The notes: generated from the letters alone by a model not told the origin. Counted from the first letter of the stretch, positions 43,139 through 49,719 are shown. The stretch: 64,000 nt of DNA from AC-37 sp036389835 (GCA_036389835.1 DASVWC010000040.1:55647-119646); one strand, 5' to 3'. Made by a program: numbers and translations.

Positions 43139-43795
43139 CTAGGAACCCTCTCCGGCCGGGTTCTCCGCCGGCGCCGAGCCCGGCTGCCCGCCGCCGTTCG
43201 ACCCGTTGCCGTTGCCGCCCGACAGCGCCGAGAAGTCGAACTCCCCGAGCGCCTCCTCGATCAGCCGCTTGTGGTCGTCGGCGTCGAGCGTCTTGCGGGT
43301 GACCTTCTCGGTCGCCAGCACGGTCAGGTTCGCCACCTCGCGGCGGATCTCGTCGACCGCCCGCCGGGTCTCGAACTCGATCTCGCGCCGGGTGTCGGCC
43401 ATCATCTCCTCGCGCGTGGCCTTGGCGTCGGCCTTGGCCTCGTCCTCGAGCCGGTCGGCGGCCTTGCGCGCGCGGGCGACGATGTCCTCCGCCTGCTCGC
43501 GTGCCTCCTTGAGCCGCTCGCGGTACTCCTGGAGGATCTGGTCGGCCTCCTGCTTGGTGCGCTCGGCGTGGTCGATCGACTCCTCGATCGCCTTGCGGCG
43601 CTTGTCGAGGTTCTCCGCGATCTTCGGGAATACCGCCTTGCGCAGGATGATGAGCGTGATCCCGAACGCGAGCAGCGTCCAGATCATCAGCCCGACGTTC
43701 GGGGTGACCAGGAAGTTGCCGCTCTCCTCCTCCTTGGCGGCGCCGCCGCCGCCCTCGGTGGCGGCGATCACGAGGTTCGCGAAGGCGACCTTCAT
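43139..43795 (-). CDS. atpF: ATP synthase F0 subunit b (218 aa)
   Basis: A single membrane helix (about residues 33-53, VGLMIWTLLAFGITLIILRKAVFP) is followed by a long, charged, Ala/Glu/Arg-rich coiled coil (about 55-180) that forms the peripheral stalk. It is longer than the usual about 160-170 residues because of an N-terminal Gly/Glu segment and a C-terminal Gly/Asn/Ser-rich tail (about 190-218). The ATG is 4 bp after the atpE stop. Confidence 0.94.
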   Translation of the reverse strand: MKVAFANLVIAATEGGGGAAKEEESGNFLVTPNVGLMIWTLLAFGITLIILRKAVFPKIAENLDKRRKAIEESIDHAERTKQEADQILQEYRERLKEAREQAEDIVARARKAADRLEDEAKADAKATREEMMADTRREIEFETRRAVDEIRREVANLTVLATEKVTRKTLDADDHKRLIEEALGEFDFSALSGGNGNGSNGGGQPGSAPAENPAGEGS

Positions 43796-43799
43796 CGGG

Positions 43800-44087
43800 C
43801 TAGCCCCCGAGGAAGAACGCGATCAGGCCGAAGATGAACGCGTAGAAGACGATCGCCTCGGTAAGGGCGAAGCCGAGCCACTGGATGCTCGTGATCTCGT
43901 CGCGCATCTCGGGCTGACGGGTGACCGACTCGATCACCTTGCCGAAGATGTATCCGACCCCGATGCCGGGGCCGATCGTGCCGAGGCCGGCGCCGACGCC
44001 GAGCGCGATCGACTTGATCGCCTTGGCGGTCTTCTCCTGACCGCCGCCCGCCTGGGCGACGAAGTCTGGGATGAAACTGAGGTCCAT
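43800..44087 (-). CDS. atpE: ATP synthase F0 subunit c (95 aa)
   Basis: Two membrane helices form a hairpin: GVGAGLGTIGPGIGVGYIFGKVIESV, the polar loop TRQPE with Arg-Gln-Pro, and LGFALTEAIVFYAFIFGLIAFFL with the ion-binding Glu at about 77. The helix-2 residues after the Glu (Ala-Ile) are not the Glu-Ser pair of sodium-binding rings, so proton coupling is expected. An N-terminal extension of about 20 residues precedes helix 1. A strong ribosome-binding site, AAGGAGG, lies 5 nt before the ATG. Confidence 0.96.
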   Translation of the reverse strand: MDLSFIPDFVAQAGGGQEKTAKAIKSIALGVGAGLGTIGPGIGVGYIFGKVIESVTRQPEMRDEITSIQWLGFALTEAIVFYAFIFGLIAFFLGG

Positions 44088-44100
44088 GCTGCCTCCTTAG

Positions 44101-45018
44101 TCAGTGGGCCTCGCCGGTGGCGCTGCCTAGGTAGATCGATGTAAGCGTGGCGAAGATGAATGCCTGGAGCCCGGCCACGATCACGAGCTCGAAGAAGAAG
44201 AACGCGGCGGCCGCGAGGATGGTGAACGGACCGATTGCCGCGGCGCCGAGAAGGACGACCATGCCGCCTCCCATGAAGAGGATCAGCAGATGCCCTGCAA
44301 GTATGTTCGCGAACAGTCGCACCGACAGTGAGATGATGCGTACAAAGTGGGAGATGGCCTCGATCACGAAGATCGGGCCCGCCGCGAAGCCCGTCACTCC
44401 CGCCGGCACCCAGCTCTTGAAGTAGGGGACGACGCCCTTGGCCCGGACCCCCTCGAAGTGGTAGCTGAACCACACGAGCAGCGTGAGCACGAGCGGCACC
44501 GAGATGTTCGCGGTCGCCGCGTACAGCGCCAGCGCGGGCACCTGCGCGCCGAGGATGTCGACCTTGTGCTCGGTGTTGGTCGGCAGCGGCAGGTAGCCGA
44601 TCATGTTCGAGAACAGGATGAAGAAGAACAGCGTCCCCACGACCGGGAACCACTTGGCCGCCATCCCCGCGTCCATGTTCCCGCGCGTGATGTTGTTGAA
44701 GGCGAGGTCGTAGGCGGTCTCGACCGCGGTCTGCACGTTGTTCGGCCGCTCGCGCATGCGCTTGGCGATGTAGGTCATCGTCCAGCAGGTGAGCGCCGCC
44801 GCGATCAGCAGGTAGAGCACCGCCTTGTTGATGCTCATGTCGATCGGGCCGAGCTTCAGCTCGATCCACGGGTCGAGCTTGAACTCGTTCTGCGGCTTGT
44901 AGTCGTTGTTCTCCGGCTCCTTGCCGAAGATGAAGCCGACGAGCGTCATCAGGCCGATGACGACTCCGGACGCGAGCAGGACCTTGTTGCGGGTCCTCAT
45001 GCGGCCGATCGCGCTCAT
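44101..45018 (-). CDS. atpB: ATP synthase F0 subunit a (305 aa)
   Basis: About six membrane helices are predicted. The essential Arg is in SLSVRLFANILAGHLLILF (about residue 234), and the last helix contains FFFELVIVAGLQAFIFATLTSIYL with the conserved Gln. LFFFILFSNMIGYLPLP is also characteristic. It forms the proton half-channels next to the c-ring. The ATG overlaps the stop of the upstream small membrane protein gene (ATGA), so translation is coupled. Confidence 0.96.
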   Translation of the reverse strand: MSAIGRMRTRNKVLLASGVVIGLMTLVGFIFGKEPENNDYKPQNEFKLDPWIELKLGPIDMSINKAVLYLLIAAALTCWTMTYIAKRMRERPNNVQTAVETAYDLAFNNITRGNMDAGMAAKWFPVVGTLFFFILFSNMIGYLPLPTNTEHKVDILGAQVPALALYAATANISVPLVLTLLVWFSYHFEGVRAKGVVPYFKSWVPAGVTGFAAGPIFVIEAISHFVRIISLSVRLFANILAGHLLILFMGGGMVVLLGAAAIGPFTILAAAAFFFFELVIVAGLQAFIFATLTSIYLGSATGEAH

Positions 45019-45452
45019 GCGCTCGGTCCCTCGGGCCGGCGCGGGAGCGGGCCGGCCGCCATCGCGCCGGCCATGCCGCTGGCGCCGCCGGTGGCCAGCG
45101 CCATCGTCAGCGACATGGTGAAGGTGGCCAGGAAGAGGATCGCCGACGAGAGGCCGACCTCGCTCTCGGTGACCATGCCCATCGTGAAGATCGCGCCGGC
45201 CACGATCCAGCCGCGCAGGATCATGCTCCCGGCGAGCAGGCCGACCGTGGTCCGCGGGTCCTCGGCGCGCTCGGCGCGGCGCTGCACGTAGGCGCGCACG
45301 AGGCGCTGGCCGACGTAGAGGCCCGCGCCCGTGACCCAGCCGAGCACGTTGACGTCCGCGACCAGGAAGATCGGCAGCGCGACCGCCAGCACGGCGAGGT
45401 CCACGTTGCGTAGGACGCGCACCGCGGTCGGTGCGTCGGTTGTCGTCTCCAT
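45015..45452 (-). CDS. AtpI-like small membrane protein heading the ATP synthase operon (145 aa)
   Basis: Four hydrophobic segments (about residues 18-35, 39-53, 77-96, 104-125) are interrupted by a basic cytoplasmic loop (VQRRAERAEDP). Position directly upstream of atpB with a 4-bp overlap, size and topology match the AtpI/Atp1 accessory proteins, which help c-ring assembly or ion supply, but sequence conservation in this family is low. The ATG at 45452 is preferred; the frame is open about 70 codons further upstream, but that part is Arg/Ala-rich non-coding-like sequence. Confidence 0.65.
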   Translation of the reverse strand: METTTDAPTAVRVLRNVDLAVLAVALPIFLVADVNVLGWVTGAGLYVGQRLVRAYVQRRAERAEDPRTTVGLLAGSMILRGWIVAGAIFTMGMVTESEVGLSSAILFLATFTMSLTMALATGGASGMAGAMAAGPLPRRPEGPSA

Positions 45453-45720
45453 GGTGTGCGTTGACAAGGCAGGATCGGCCGCGGGAAGCCGCCTGGACTC
45501 GGCGGCGTCGGCTCCCCCCGGACGGGGCGGGAAAGGTATCGAAATCCCCCTCGCGAGATAGTGCTTCGTGCCTCTAGCTACCCGCCACGAGCCGGCCCCA
45601 CTCACGGCCGCTCGGTGTCCGGTTCTCCGCGCCTCGATCGTTGACGCATCAGTGCGGCTGATCGGGGCCATTCGAAAAACTTCGTTGGGCGGCGCGCCCG
45701 GGCGTTGCCAAGATCGGAGG
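45453..45720. other. Divergent intergenic region between the ATP synthase operon and the DMT exporter
   Basis: No gene is seen. On the minus strand a TACCTT hexamer (plus coordinates 45534-45539) could be a -10 for the atp operon, leaving a leader of about 80 nt. A plus-strand TTGACA at 45461 has no -10 partner at the right distance. The exporter GTG at 45721 follows an AAGAT sequence by 6 nt. Confidence 0.4.
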
Positions 45721-46725
45721 GTGCGCGCTCTGACTGCATCCTCACGGCTGCTCGCGCGCGCATCGGGAGCCGTCGGCTCGCCGCACGCGGCGGCGGGCGC
45801 CGTGGACCGCGGCCGCGCCGCCCCCGCGAACCGGCCGGCGCCGGGCTGGCAGGTCTGGACGGGCCTCGGGATCGTCTACGTCGTATGGGGGTCGACGTAC
45901 CTCGCGATCCGCGTGCTCGTCGAGACGATGCCGCCGCTGCTCTCGGGCGGCGTGCGCTTCATGCTCGCGGGCGCGATCCTCTACGCGGTGCTGCTCGTGC
46001 GCGGCGGGCGCGAGGGCGTGCGGTTCACGCGCGCGCAGGTGGTGTCGTGCCTGGTCGTCGGCTCGCTGCTGGTCACCGGGGGCAACGGGATGGTCATGGT
46101 CGGCGAGGTCGACGTGCCGTCCGGGCTCGCGGCGCTGATCATCGCGTCGGTGCCGCTCTGGGTCATCGTCTACCGGCGCGCCGCCGGTGAGGCGATCGCG
46201 GCGGGCACGCTCGCGGGCGTCGCCGTCGGGTTCGTCGGGCTCGCGCTGCTGCTGCTGCCGAGCGGCGGCAACGACGAGGTCACGAGCTGGGTCGGCCTCC
46301 TGCTGGTGTTCCTCGCCGCGCCGAGCTGGGCGCTCGGGTCGTTCCTCTCGAAGCGCCGCCCGCTGCCGGCCGACCCGTTCCTGTCCACCTCGCTCCAGAT
46401 GCTCCTCGGCGGCGCCACCTCGATCGTCGCCGGAGTCGTGCACGGCGAGGCCGGCGGCGTGGACTTCGGCTCGTTCTCGAGCGACTCGCTGATCGCGTTC
46501 GCGTACCTGGTCGTCGTCGGGTCGCTCGTCGCGTTCTCGGCGTACGTCTGGCTGCTCCAGCACGCGCCGATCTCGAAGGTCGCCACGTACGCGTACGTGA
46601 ACCCGGTGATCGCGATCTTCCTCGGCTGGGCGATCCTGTCGGAGGAGATAACCGCCTCGATCGTCGCCGGCGCCGTCGTCGTCGTAGCTTCAGTCGCGAC
46701 GATCGTGCGCAAGGAATCCTCCTGA
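45721..46725 (+). CDS. DMT-superfamily (EamA) exporter (334 aa)
   Basis: Ten membrane helices are arranged as two EamA repeats. The first carries GIVYVVWGSTYLAIRVLVETMPPLLSGGVRFMLAG, the typical RhaT/YedA-like start with W-G-S/T-x-x. The second ends with PISKVATYAYVNPVIAIFLGWAILSEEIT, the canonical conserved loop before the last helix. An Ala/Arg-rich segment of about 40 residues precedes helix 1. The substrate (amino acids or other metabolites) cannot be inferred. The frame extends upstream to 45568, but the GTG at 45721 is the better start. The stop overlaps the CTG start of the YjbQ gene. Confidence 0.85.
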   Translation: MRALTASSRLLARASGAVGSPHAAAGAVDRGRAAPANRPAPGWQVWTGLGIVYVVWGSTYLAIRVLVETMPPLLSGGVRFMLAGAILYAVLLVRGGREGVRFTRAQVVSCLVVGSLLVTGGNGMVMVGEVDVPSGLAALIIASVPLWVIVYRRAAGEAIAAGTLAGVAVGFVGLALLLLPSGGNDEVTSWVGLLLVFLAAPSWALGSFLSKRRPLPADPFLSTSLQMLLGGATSIVAGVVHGEAGGVDFGSFSSDSLIAFAYLVVVGSLVAFSAYVWLLQHAPISKVATYAYVNPVIAIFLGWAILSEEITASIVAGAVVVVASVATIVRKESS

Positions 46726-47153
46726 CCTGGATCCAGCGAAAGGTCCGGCTCGCGCCGCGCCCGCGCGGCTTCCACCTCGTCACCGGCGAGGTCGTGGACG
46801 GCGTGCCGGAGCTGGCGCGCCTGCGCGTGGGGATCGCCCACGTCTTCATCCGCCACACCTCCGCCTCGCTCACGCTGAACGAGAACGCCAGCCCCGACGT
46901 GCGCCGCGACTTCCGCGAGTGGTTCGACCGCGCGGTTCCCGACGGCGCGCCGTACTGGGCGCACACGCTCGAGGGCCCAGACGACATGCCGGCCCACGTC
47001 AAGGCGTCGCTCACCGGAAGCTCGCTGTCGCTGCCGGTCGCGGACGGCCGCCTCGCGCTCGGCACCTGGCAGGGCATCTACCTCTGCGAGCACCGCGACA
47101 GCGGCGGCCCGCGCACGCTGCTGGTGACCGCGTGGGGCGAGGCCGCGGGCTAG
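46722..47153 (+). CDS. YjbQ family protein, secondary thiamine-phosphate-synthase-like (143 aa; CTG start)
   Basis: The family core is obvious: FIRHTSASLTLNENASPDVRRDF, EGPDDMPAHVKASLTGSSLSLPV and LALGTWQGIYLCEHRDSGGPRTLLV. The conserved family N-terminus (TWIQRKVRL, then RGFHLVTGEV) is coded upstream of the first GTG (46794) and is recovered only from a CTG at 46722, which overlaps the exporter stop (CTGA) and has AAGGA 6 nt upstream. Without it the first strands of the barrel would be missing. E. coli YjbQ has weak thiamine phosphate synthase activity; the true role of the family is unsettled. Confidence 0.85.
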   Translation: MTWIQRKVRLAPRPRGFHLVTGEVVDGVPELARLRVGIAHVFIRHTSASLTLNENASPDVRRDFREWFDRAVPDGAPYWAHTLEGPDDMPAHVKASLTGSSLSLPVADGRLALGTWQGIYLCEHRDSGGPRTLLVTAWGEAAG

Positions 47154-47701
47154 AGCTTGTCGACGATCGCGCTGGCGACGATCGTGGCGTACGCGCCGAT
47201 GATCGCCGGCCAGAGCGTAAGCCGCTCGCCGTGGATCTGCCGCAGCTGGGCGCTGACGTCGAGGAGCCGCTCGTTCGTGTCCGACCGGAGCTCGCCGAGC
47301 TCGCCCTTGAGCTCGGTGCGCAGTTGCCCGATCTCGCCCTTGAGCTCGGTGCGCAGCACGCCACTCTCGCCGCGCAGCTCGGTCCGCAGCGAGTCCATGT
47401 CGCTCCGCAACTCGTCGCGCAGCGAGACCATGTCGCCGCGCAGCTCGGTCCGCAGCGAGTCCATGTCGCCGCGCAACTCGTCGCGCAGCGAGACCATGTC
47501 GCCGCGCAGCTCGGTCCGCAGCGAGTCCATGTCGCCGCGCAGCTCGGTCCGCAGCGAGTCCATGTCGCCGCGCAGCCCGCCGCGCAGCGAGCCCATCTCG
47601 TCGCGCATCGCCCGCATGTCCTCGCGCATCGCGCGCAGGTCGGCGCGGAGCGCCTCGAAGGCGTCGCTCAAGCGCTCATCGGTCCATTCGACGGTGGCCA
47701 T
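47150..47701 (-). CDS. Coiled-coil protein with nine 11-residue repeats and C-terminal membrane anchor (183 aa)
   Basis: After an N-terminal helix, nine near-identical hendecads (LRGDMDSLRTE and variants) run from residue 43 to 141. They are followed by a short linker and one membrane helix (LTLWPAIIGAYATIVASAIVDKL). Hendecad repeats give a right-handed or straight coiled coil about 15 nm long, so this is a tail-anchored rod exposed to the cytoplasm or periplasm. The DNA repeats are almost identical, which points to recent expansion and possible length variation. The 3' end overlaps the YjbQ gene by 4 bp. Confidence 0.75.
   Translation of the reverse strand: MATVEWTDERLSDAFEALRADLRAMREDMRAMRDEMGSLRGGLRGDMDSLRTELRGDMDSLRTELRGDMVSLRDELRGDMDSLRTELRGDMVSLRDELRSDMDSLRTELRGESGVLRTELKGEIGQLRTELKGELGELRSDTNERLLDVSAQLRQIHGERLTLWPAIIGAYATIVASAIVDKL
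47279..47575 (-). repeat. 33-bp tandem repeat array (nine units) inside the coiled-coil gene
   Basis: Nine 33-bp units code for the hendecads. The central units (about 47378-47575) are nearly identical at the DNA level, and the last three are diverged. Confidence 0.8.
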
Positions 47702-47900
47702 CGCACCGGGCTAAGCGTACGCGCGGAGAAGTTCGCCCCCCACCCCGCCGAAAGCACGATTCCATCCGACGAAATGGCAAGTAGTCATTCGCTGTAGAAG
47801 CTCCAATTCGCAGGGGTCCGAAATCGGCGGTCGGTACCTTGGGGACACGCGGAAGCTGCTCCCCGCCAAAAGCCGGAACGTCCTCCGAAATCGACGCGAG

Positions 47901-47906
47901 TAGCCT
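47901..47906 (+). promoter_or_regulatory. -10 element TAGCCT for the 38-residue peptide gene
   Basis: TAGCCT ends 6 nt before the GTG at 47913, the same layout as at other leaderless starts in the window. Confidence 0.45.
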
Positions 47907-47912
47907 TCGTCT

Positions 47913-48029
47913 GTGGCCAAGGACGGCCTTCGCACCGAACGACCCAAGGAAGGGAAAAGAATGGAAGCCCTCGCTCTCGCGCTGATTCTGGCGCTGCTTA
48001 ATATCCGAGACCTGATCGCGAAGCTGTAA
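47913..48029 (+). CDS. Putative 38-residue single-span membrane peptide
   Basis: From a GTG at 47913, placed 6 nt behind TAGCCT, a 39-codon frame gives a basic N-terminus (MAKDGLRTERPKEGKR) and then a hydrophobic helix rich in Leu and Ala (about residues 18-31) with the end NIRDLIAKL. An internal ATG at 47961 has its own strong AAGGAAGGG ribosome-binding site and would give a 22-residue form of just the helix. Such size and charge pattern match small membrane regulators or type I toxin-like peptides. There is no homology evidence. It converges with the SSB-like gene 4 bp away. Confidence 0.5.
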   Translation: MAKDGLRTERPKEGKRMEALALALILALLNIRDLIAKL

Positions 48030-48033
48030 GGCG

Positions 48034-48309
48034 CTACAGGAACGTCAGTTGGTCGATCAGGACGCCGTAGGGGTCGTCCTCGATTCGACCGACAAGCCCT
48101 AGCGTGCTGCCCTCTTGAAGCCGCCTTGCGCACTCACGCGCCTCGTCACCGAAGGTGCTCACGTCCACGTAGACGACTCCCGGCTCGCGTTTGCCGTCGC
48201 GCGAGCGGCGGGGAATGGCGAGCCGCATCCGGCACTCTGGGATCGCGGCGCGCGTCTCGCGTAGCTGCGGCTCCCCGACCACCTGCCCGAGCAGGCTCAC
48301 GCTGTTCAT
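48034..48309 (-). CDS. Short single-stranded DNA-binding protein, OB fold (91 aa)
   Basis: MNSVSLLGQVVGEPQLRE, CRMRLAIPRR, VVYVDVSTFGDEARECARRLQEGSTLGLVGRIEDD is the ordered beta-strand pattern of SSB proteins (N-x-V-x-L-x-G, V-x-F-x-x-x-A-x-x-x-x-x-L-x-K/x-G, V-x-G). It ends right after strand 5 and lacks the glycine-rich tail and acidic C-terminal tip that recruit partners in housekeeping SSB. It is therefore a minimal accessory SSB, typical of mobile elements. Its ATG lies 4 nt from a 20-bp repeat shared with the divergent XRE gene. Confidence 0.75.
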   Translation of the reverse strand: MNSVSLLGQVVGEPQLRETRAAIPECRMRLAIPRRSRDGKREPGVVYVDVSTFGDEARECARRLQEGSTLGLVGRIEDDPYGVLIDQLTFL

Positions 48310-48312
48310 GCC

Positions 48313-48358
48313 GGTAACACGGTTGGGCTGTAGACGAGGGTAACACGGTTAGGCTGTA
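48313..48358. repeat. Two 20-bp direct repeats between ssb-like and XRE genes
   Basis: GGTAACACGGTTGGGCTGTA (48313-48332) and GGTAACACGGTTAGGCTGTA (48339-48358) differ at one base and are 26 bp apart start to start. The second overlaps the presumed -10 (TGTACT, 48355-48360) of the XRE gene, and the first abuts the ssb-like start. They are probably operator sites of the XRE protein. Confidence 0.75.
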
Positions 48359-48367
48359 CTGCGCCGC

Positions 48368-48601
48368 GTGGCACGCAAGCCGGATCGGCTGTTGGTTGGA
48401 CTCGGGAAGGCGATCCGCGAGCTACGGACAGAACGCGGCTGGTCGCAAGAGGAGCTGAGCCTCAGGACCGGCGTGCATCGGAACTACATCGGCGGCATCG
48501 AGCGGGCTGAGCGCAAGCCGACGCTCGAGACCATTGCCGTGCTGGCGAAGGCTCTAGGCGTCAAGGCGTCCGAGCTGATAGCGCGGGCCGAGGAGCGCTG
48601 A
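48368..48601 (+). CDS. XRE-family helix-turn-helix regulator (77 aa)
   Basis: A single HTH_3 domain fills the protein: LGKAIRELRTERGWSQEELSLRTGVHRNYIGGIERAERKPTLETIAVLAKALGVKASELI. This is the compact Cro/C.-protein size found in restriction-modification controllers, phages and integrative elements. The GTG start is 7 nt behind TGTACT, which lies in the second 20-bp repeat, so autoregulation is likely. It converges with the two-TM protein gene (3 bp between stops). ImmA-type peptidase 49021-49563 is a plausible partner that would remove it. Confidence 0.85.
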   Translation: MARKPDRLLVGLGKAIRELRTERGWSQEELSLRTGVHRNYIGGIERAERKPTLETIAVLAKALGVKASELIARAEER

Positions 48602-48604
48602 CGC

Positions 48605-49024
48605 TTACTCGTCCTTGTGGGGGCTTTCGTCGGCAGGGAACAAGTAGTCCCGGATTCCACGGACGAGAATGAAGAGCTGGACGACGACGGCCGCGAGCCA
48701 CACGTTGATGGCCGTCTCATGGATGTTCCAGTCGTTGTTGTAGCCGTAGATGAAGAACGCAACATCGGCGACGACCAACTGGAACGCCAAGACGAACAAC
48801 GAGCCGTAACCGAGCCACTTCCGTATCCCCACGTCCGTCCAACGAGCGGCGGCACGCGCCCTTCCAAGCTCCTTCTCGACATCCTCGACCGTGGACGGGC
48901 CGGAGGGCTTCGCGCGCCCTAGCCCCAGCCTGCGCCACCACCGCTTCTTCGGCTGCACCGTGAGCGAGGGACTGGGCGTCGGGGAACGAACGGGGTTTGC
49001 GCCCGGCCCCTCGTCAGGGATCAC
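48605..49024 (-). CDS. Two-TM membrane protein of unknown function (139 aa)
   Basis: A Pro/Ser-rich N-terminus and basic patch (KKRWWRRLGLGR) are followed by a short helix (TVEDVEKELGRARAAARW), then two membrane segments (about residues 70-92 and 105-122) separated by a 12-residue loop NNDWNIHETAIN, and a charged tail after LFPADE. The GTG start overlaps the stop of the ImmA gene (GTGA), so the two are translated together. It may be an effector or membrane partner of the ImmA/XRE pair; no known family is recognised with certainty. Confidence 0.65.
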   Translation of the reverse strand: MIPDEGPGANPVRSPTPSPSLTVQPKKRWWRRLGLGRAKPSGPSTVEDVEKELGRARAAARWTDVGIRKWLGYGSLFVLAFQLVVADVAFFIYGYNNDWNIHETAINVWLAAVVVQLFILVRGIRDYLFPADESPHKDE

Positions 49025-49563
49025 GACGTATGGGCAGTCCTCGAGGTATGGGCAGTCCTCGACAGGCCAAGGTTGTCGAAGCGGAAGAGCATCGCCTCAA
49101 GCGACACTCCGAACTCCACGGCCATCGCGGCAGGACTGATGGTCCCGTGAATTTCCTTGACCTTGTCGGCTGGCATCAGTAACGCAGCGGCAAACTGGTT
49201 GGCGTAGATCTCGTCTGGGGTCGTGCCCTTCGCGGCGGAAGGCCCGCGCCGGTCGATGTAACCCCAGCTGTCGTCGTCGCGGTTGGAAGCGCGGCTGTCG
49301 TAGTGGCCGATCTCATGCGCGCACGAAAACCGCTGTCGATTCGTGCTGTCGAGAGCGTTGATGTAGACCTCGGGGTCTTGGAACGGCCGCTTGGCAAGCA
49401 TCCCCGACACATCAGGCTCAAGCGGCATGATGCGCACCCTTAGCCCAAGCGCACCCGCGATCTGAAACGGGTCAACTGGGAGAGAGCACTCCCCCGCTTG
49501 GTCGTGCCACGTAGCCCTGAGAAGGTCCTCCGCTGCCCTCTCGGCTGAGGCTCTGTCAGGCAC
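49021..49563 (-). CDS. ImmA/IrrE-type zinc metallopeptidase (180 aa)
   Basis: The HExxH zinc motif is at about 83-87 (CAHEIGHY) with the third ligand Glu in DEIYANQFAAALLMP (about 118), the diagnostic IrrE/ImmA pattern. The N-terminal part (LPVDPFQIAGALGLRVR) also fits. ImmA proteins cleave XRE-type repressors and so switch mobile elements or stress genes on. The C-terminus ends in a duplicated six-residue unit (SRTAHT twice) coded by an 18-bp-period repeat that runs up to the next gene. The GTG start lacks a good ribosome-binding site. Confidence 0.85.
   Translation of the reverse strand: MPDRASAERAAEDLLRATWHDQAGECSLPVDPFQIAGALGLRVRIMPLEPDVSGMLAKRPFQDPEVYINALDSTNRQRFSCAHEIGHYDSRASNRDDDSWGYIDRRGPSAAKGTTPDEIYANQFAAALLMPADKVKEIHGTISPAAMAVEFGVSLEAMLFRFDNLGLSRTAHTSRTAHTS
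49028..49062. repeat. 17-bp sequence duplicated with an 18-bp period at the ImmA gene end
   Basis: GTATGGGCAGTCCTCGA occurs at 49028-49044 and 49046-49062. It codes for the repeated RTAHTS ending of the peptidase. Confidence 0.85.
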
Positions 49564-49605
49564 GCCTGCCGCCTATCGCCTCGCGTTCGCTCATCGCACG
49601 CTCCG

Positions 49606-49611
49606 AGTCTA
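49606..49611 (-). promoter_or_regulatory. -10 element TAGACT before the ImmA gene
   Basis: Minus-strand TAGACT lies 42 nt before the GTG at 49563. Between them a 12-codon ATG frame ends in a TGA just past the ImmA start codon, so a short overlapping upstream frame could affect ImmA translation. Confidence 0.35.
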
Positions 49612-49673
49612 GACACGATCTCCCCGGAACCGATGCAGTTTAGACCTCCGTTCACCCCGTGGCAACAACCTAG

Positions 49674-49717
49674 TGTCAACCCCCTTGACACCGTCCGACC
49701 TGTCAAGTATGTTGACA
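49674..49717. promoter_or_regulatory. Consensus promoter overlapped by two TGTCAA-N5-TTGACA palindromes
   Basis: Palindrome 1 is at 49674-49690 and palindrome 2 at 49701-49717, each with perfect 6-bp arms and a 5-bp centre, 27 bp apart. The right arm of the first is a perfect -35 TTGACA (49685-49690). A -10 TATGTT (49708-49713) lies 17 bp downstream inside the second, and the ATG is 6 nt further. A dimeric repressor would block RNA polymerase completely. Confidence 0.8.
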
Positions 49718-49719
49718 CT

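Noticed and set aside
40015..45452. Plus-strand frames antisense to the ATP synthase genes as additional genes
   Set aside because: They are mirror images of the strongly biased codon use of the synthase genes and carry no motifs.
45461..45490. Consensus TTGACA as a promoter of the DMT exporter
   Set aside because: No -10 at 16-18 bp and 250 bp from the start codon.
45568..45720. Longer N-terminus for the DMT exporter
   Set aside because: The 51 added residues are not hydrophobic or conserved-looking, and the GTG at 45721 is preceded by a -10-like hexamer.
47279..47575. Possible CRISPR array because of regular 33-bp units
   Set aside because: The units are contiguous without spacers and encode a hendecad coiled coil in frame.
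47711..48133. A 140-codon minus-strand frame over the small peptide and ssb-like genes
   Set aside because: It overlaps two better supported genes, has no domain and no start signal.
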